7,202 nucleotides of DNA from Acidobacteriota bacterium (GTDB lineage: Bacteria > Acidobacteriota > Terriglobia > Terriglobales > Acidobacteriaceae). Within the stretch, counting starts at the first letter, position 1; each line of letters starts with the position of its first letter. Positions 6,212-7,202 of the stretch are shown piece by piece. The position numbers were made by a program, and so were the translations under genes. The stretch is from positions 1 through 7,202 of the forward strand of contig JAFAPG010000840.1 in the NCBI GenBank assembly GCA_019247235.1, read 5' to 3'. The notes under the pieces were generated by a model that was not told the DNA's origin, searched no databases, and saw only the letters and a list, made by a program, of their open reading frames with translations.

Positions 6212-6964
6212 ATGGCGCAACTGTATGTTGGCACCTCGGGGTGGGCATACCCGAGTTGGAAACCCGAGTTTTACCCGCAAAAGCTCGCCCAGGCGAAATT
6301 CCTGACCTACTACTCCAGCCAGCTCAACACGGTTGAAGTCAACCTCACGTTTCGGCAGTTGCTGAAGGGGACCACGGCTGAGAAATGGATAGGGCAAACA
6401 CCCGCGGCGTTTCGCTTCGCTGTCAAAGCCCATCAGGTGATTACGCACATCAAACGTCTCCGAGAGTTGGGGGATTTCCTCCTACGCTTTCTCCAGAGCA
6501 TTGAACCCCTGGCCCAGGCGGGCAAACTTGGCCCCGTGCTCTTTCAACTTCCGCCCAATCTGCAGGCGGACAAGGCCGTGCTTGAGGCGTTTCTGGCCTC
6601 TATTCCCAGAGCTCTGAGAGCGACGTTTGAATTCCGTCACCAGTCTTGGTTGGCGGATGATATTTTTTCTCTTCTGAAACAACACAATCGCGCTTTATGC
6701 ATTGCCGAAACTGAGGAGCGGGTCACTCCAGACGTGGTGACCGCCGATTTTTGTTACTACCGCTACCGGAAACCTACGTATACACAGGAGGAACGCACTG
6801 CCATGCTGCATCGCATGCAAGAACATCTGCAGAGCGGACGCGAGGTCTTTGCCTACTTTAAACATGAAGAGACTCCACAAGGCGCCATCTATGCGGTCGA
6901 AGTGCTTAAACAGGGAGCCGGCGCACCTCTATCAACACTTCTCACATCAAGGCCGGGCGCCTGA
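6212..6964 (+). CDS. DUF72 (YecE-like) TIM-barrel family protein
   Basis: The 250-residue protein has the DUF72 pattern throughout: VGTSGWAYPSWKPEFYP at 6-22, the YY...LNTVEVNLTF segment at 33-47, FRFAVKAHQVITHIKRL at 67-83, LGPVLFQLPPNLQAD at 106-120, ATFEFRHQSW at 137-146 and DFCYYRYRKPTYT at 179-191, ending with VFAYFKHEETPQGAIYA at 212-228. The family has no settled biochemical function; the fold is a TIM barrel, and E. coli YecE is of similar length. Here the usual YxRxHG-like segment reads YYRYRKP, which marks a divergent subfamily. The ATG is well supported by GGAAG five bases upstream. It follows the LigD-type polymerase by 42 bases and precedes xerD by about 11, so a link to DNA repair is possible but is only inferred from position. 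The protein has no signal peptide or membrane segment, so it should be cytoplasmic. Confidence 0.9.
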   Translation: MAQLYVGTSGWAYPSWKPEFYPQKLAQAKFLTYYSSQLNTVEVNLTFRQLLKGTTAEKWIGQTPAAFRFAVKAHQVITHIKRLRELGDFLLRFLQSIEPLAQAGKLGPVLFQLPPNLQADKAVLEAFLASIPRALRATFEFRHQSWLADDIFSLLKQHNRALCIAETEERVTPDVVTADFCYYRYRKPTYTQEERTAMLHRMQEHLQSGREVFAYFKHEETPQGAIYAVEVLKQGAGAPLSTLLTSRPGA

Positions 6965-6975
6965 TACTTTACCGG

Positions 6976-7202
6976 GTGCCCGTGAACAAGCGCCAAGACG
7001 TTCTCCAGCTCTTTCTTGACTACCTCAAAATCGAGAAAGGACTGGCTCTCCTCACACTCGCAGCCTACGAGCGCGACATTTTACAATTTGCCGACTTCCT
7101 CAAGGGCAAGAAACGAACTCTGGTCAGCGCGCGCCGGGAGGAGGTGCGGGGCTTCCTCGAAGCGTTATTTCAAAACTTGCTCGATGGACGTTCGGTTGCG
7201 CG
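6976..7202 (+). CDS. xerD: XerD-type tyrosine recombinase, N-terminal part only (cut by window edge)
   Basis: About 75 residues are visible. They match the N-terminal core-binding (SAM-like) domain of Xer recombinases: LFLDYLKIEKGLALLTLAAY, then RDILQFADFLKGK, then REEVRGFLEALF and DGRSVAR. XerC/XerD resolve chromosome dimers at dif sites; the catalytic domain with its Arg/His/Tyr residues lies outside the window, so activity cannot be judged. XerD rather than XerC is suggested by the overall wording of the domain but is not proven. Two in-frame GTG codons, 6976 and 6982, are possible starts; neither has a strong ribosome binding site. The gene starts 11-17 bases after the DUF72 stop, so translational coupling with that gene is likely. 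The frame is also open back to 6910, where it overlaps the DUF72 gene. Confidence 0.82.
   Translation, partial: MPVNKRQDVLQLFLDYLKIEKGLALLTLAAYERDILQFADFLKGKKRTLVSARREEVRGFLEALFQNLLDGRSVA

Noticed and set aside
6962..6970. TGATACTTT as an extended -10 promoter for xerD
   Set aside because: It lies only 5-11 bases before the candidate start codons, leaving no room for a ribosome binding site; it could only serve a leaderless transcript, for which there is no evidence.

Overview
The window looks like chromosomal DNA from a moderately GC-rich bacterium, most likely a member of the Acidobacteriota (Terriglobia-like). That assignment is an inference from the style of the encoded proteins (QEF-type CPBP protein, free-standing LigD-type polymerase, RYRKPTY-type DUF72 protein, XerD N-terminus) and from heavy use of GTG and TTG starts. 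No rRNA, tRNA, CRISPR array, insertion sequence or phage gene was seen. The region is densely coding and the largest gene-free gap is about 157 bases.

Layout. Positions 1-2431 are read leftward. A type II NADH dehydrogenase (ndh) is followed, after 157 bases, by an NfeD/ClpP-class membrane serine protease that runs off the left edge. From 2432 everything is read rightward. A small CPBP-type membrane protein comes first, divergent from ndh across a 96-base gap with a shared TATATA element. It is followed by recN, a free-standing LigD-type polymerase/primase domain, a DUF72 (YecE-like) protein, and the 5' end of a XerD-type tyrosine recombinase cut by the right edge.

How the genes fit together. 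The leftward pair concerns the membrane: NADH oxidation into the quinone pool, and membrane proteolysis/quality control. The rightward block from 3300 on is a DNA-maintenance group: RecN (double-strand-break response), a LigD-type polymerase (end filling in non-homologous end joining), DUF72 (unknown biochemistry) and XerD (chromosome dimer resolution). No Ku or LigD ligase domain is visible. recN, the polymerase gene and the DUF72 gene are each preceded, 35-47 bases before the start codon, by a -10-like hexamer followed directly by GCGC, so they may each have a promoter rather than forming one simple operon. The DUF72 and xerD genes are only about 11 bases apart and are probably coupled.

Most notable points: the free-standing LigD polymerase in a recN/DUF72/xerD neighbourhood; the CPBP protein with altered active-site motifs; the shared -10/GCGC pattern; and perfect inverted repeats in the leaders of nfeD, ndh and recN. 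No clearly new multi-gene system can be demonstrated from this sequence alone.
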